Below are positions 4,912 through 5,872 of a DNA stretch of 5,872 bases, piece by piece. Position numbers and translations under genes: made by a program. The notes below the pieces were generated by a model. That model worked only from the letters and a program-made list of their open reading frames with translations, made no database searches and was not told the origin of the DNA. Every line of letters starts with the position of its first letter. Within the stretch, counting starts at the first letter, position 1. Origin of the DNA: Candidatus Bathycorpusculum sp. (GTDB taxonomy: Archaea > Thermoproteota > Bathyarchaeia > Bathyarchaeales > Bathycorpusculaceae); the NCBI GenBank assembly GCA_009779045.1, contig WREZ01000090.1:1-5872 (forward strand). Direction: 5' to 3'.

Positions 4912-5649
4912 TAGACAAACTAACCCGCCTAGTTGGTTTAAACGTATCCCTGCAGGCGATTCTTTGCTTATGATACGAGTTTTTATTTTTCTATTTTGAG
5001 CAATTTGCAAAAGCCGATTTAAACGAACTTTTCTTCTATCACCTGCAAGATAACTATCTGTTAACAACAAATACTCCGGTTTAGGCTTTCCAGCCGTTTC
5101 TTGACTGTATATGGCATCTTCTGCTTCTTCCAACGAAAATAACACTAACGTATCTGTTGCTGTTGTGTTTAGGCGTTTTTCTAAAAGTTCTCGTATGTTT
5201 TCAGTTTCCTCAAAAGCACTATCGTTTATAGACTGTTTAAACTCACCTAAACTTGTAATGTTCCCCACTTGCGCATGAGTTATCGCTGAACCTGCAATTT
5301 GTTTAAACGACGCCTTATTAACACCTTGAAGCAACCATTGATGATGCTCCTTTACATGATTTAAAAAATCTTGACCATAACTAGTCTTCTGAGGCGACGC
5401 TACAATAATACTCTTAGTACCCTCTTTCAAACTTGGACGAAGAGCATTAACAATAGCTTCATGAAAACCATAAAGTACTTTAGCATTAGACCGTGTACCT
5501 TCTAAGTGAACATTAACTTCAAGCTTGGCAACTTTACTATAAATCTTCCAAATTGCCCCCTGAGACTGCTCCACTCCAACAAGTACCGCAACAGGATAAC
5601 CACGCCTATAAGATTTTGAGACCATTACCCAATTTAACAAAACTAACAT
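4903..5649 (-). CDS. eRF1/Pelota-related protein lacking the N-terminal domain
   Basis: The 248-residue protein appears to consist of the central and C-terminal domains of the aRF1/Pelota superfamily. Residues 19-155 look like domain 2: a strand YPVAVLVGVEQSQGAIW, the loop LEGTRSNAK, a helix with GFHEAIVNAL and the strand KSIIVASPQKTS. Residues 165-248 look like the L30e-like domain 3, with DTLVLFSLEEAEDAI, PEYLLLTD and the typical ending ISKESPAGIRLNQLGGLV. No GGQ motif is present, so peptide release of the classical kind is not expected. The N-terminal decoding or Sm-like domain is missing. A role in ribosome rescue or quality control is possible but unproven. The frame starts at ATG 5649; an alternative ATG at 5625 (residue 9) would remove eight hydrophobic-leaning residues and may be the true start. 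It converges on the HisA-related gene. Confidence 0.6.
   Translation of the reverse strand: MLVLLNWVMVSKSYRRGYPVAVLVGVEQSQGAIWKIYSKVAKLEVNVHLEGTRSNAKVLYGFHEAIVNALRPSLKEGTKSIIVASPQKTSYGQDFLNHVKEHHQWLLQGVNKASFKQIAGSAITHAQVGNITSLGEFKQSINDSAFEETENIRELLEKRLNTTATDTLVLFSLEEAEDAIYSQETAGKPKPEYLLLTDSYLAGDRRKVRLNRLLQIAQNRKIKTRIISKESPAGIRLNQLGGLVCLLK
4980..4997 (+). terminator. candidate U-tract terminator of the HisA-related transcript
   Basis: The plus strand has T5-A-T5-CTA-T4 about 70 nt after the 4911 stop, suitable for archaeal U-tract termination. It lies antisense inside the converging gene, where the opposite strand codes Lys/Asn-type residues, so part of the tract may simply reflect that protein. 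Confidence 0.35.
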
Positions 5650-5674
5650 ATTTAGCCTATCGGTACCTTAAACA

Positions 5675-5682
5675 CAATTAAA
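5675..5682 (-). promoter_or_regulatory. candidate TATA box of the Pelota-like gene
   Basis: The minus strand reads TTTAATTG preceded by GGG. It is centred about 30 nt before the ATG at 5649, so transcription would begin within a few bases of that ATG. This fits a leaderless mRNA if 5649 is the start, or a leader of about 27 nt if the ATG at 5625 is used. The match is weaker than that of the mfn operon. Confidence 0.35.
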
Positions 5683-5851
5683 CCCTTTCATAACACATTT
5701 TAACCTACACAAAAAATAACCACCCTTACCTTACAGACTTAAAATACAACATTTAAAAAAACATGTACTCATTATAGAAATACCTGACTTGTTAGCAGTA
5801 ACTCTTGTTGGTGAAGCGGTAACCCTATTAATGATTCTTTAATAGTAAACA

Positions 5852-5872
5852 GTAGTTAGTAGTAGTAGTAGT
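5852..5872. repeat. TAG trinucleotide repeat at the window end
   Basis: The last 21 bases are essentially repeats of TAG with one irregularity and run off the window. Whether it continues cannot be seen. A similar simple repeat (ACA units) occupies positions 1-16 at the other end, which suggests that an assembly broke at low-complexity sequence on both sides. Confidence 0.6.

Noticed and set aside
5789..5840. A tRNA-like stretch on the plus strand (GGTGAAGCGGTAACC resembles a D arm)
   Set aside because: No acceptor, anticodon or T arm can be paired around it.
1..5872. CRISPR array, insertion sequence or attachment site
   Set aside because: No spaced direct repeats, transposase or integrase segments or paired inverted ends are visible; the terminal trinucleotide repeats are simple sequence.

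Overview
This window looks like a piece of an archaeal genome carrying a methanofuran (MFR) biosynthesis operon. The archaeal assignment rests on four things: MfnB, MfnD, MfnF and MfnE homologues encoded together, an intron-containing tRNA-Ser, TATA-box promoters, and a Pelota/aRF1-related protein. The host should use methanofuran/tetrahydromethanopterin C1 chemistry (methanogen, methane oxidiser, or acetogen-like lineage such as Bathyarchaeia). The lineage is my inference and cannot be settled from the sequence alone.

Layout. Positions 1-59 are A/C-rich and hold only the T-tract that ends the tRNA transcript. A minus-strand tRNA-Ser(GGA) with a probable 30-nt intron lies at 60-178. From 4068 down to 307 runs a minus-strand operon in transcription order mfnB (3361-4068), mfnD (2093-3310), mfnF (1020-2081), mfnE (307-1023). 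Spacings are 50 nt, 11 nt and a 4-nt overlap. A 99-nt divergent region (4069-4167) has a strong TATA box for the operon and separates it from a plus-strand HisA/HisF-related TIM-barrel gene (4168-4911). That gene converges, with a 9-nt overlap, on a minus-strand gene (4903-5649) for an eRF1/Pelota-like protein lacking the N-terminal domain. Positions 5650-5872 hold a possible promoter for that gene and end in a TAG trinucleotide repeat; I see no convincing gene there.

Pathway. MfnB makes the furan ring phosphate from two glyceraldehyde-3-phosphates. After amination by MfnC, MfnE phosphorylates the aminomethylfuran phosphate to the diphosphate. MfnD makes gamma-glutamyltyramine, and MfnF joins the two halves to give the APMF-Glu core of methanofuran. 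MfnA (tyrosine decarboxylase) and MfnC are not in this window. The HisA-related protein is an uncharacterised family whose position beside mfnB suggests a link to the same cofactor chemistry.

Most unusual feature. The plus strand is extremely A+C-rich (up to about 85% in 60-nt blocks) from the start of the window to about 4740, whichever strand is coding. It then flips to G+T-rich within the HisA-related gene. Four of the six protein genes start with GTG or TTG, and two of these starts overlap the stop codon of a tiny ATG-initiated reading frame.
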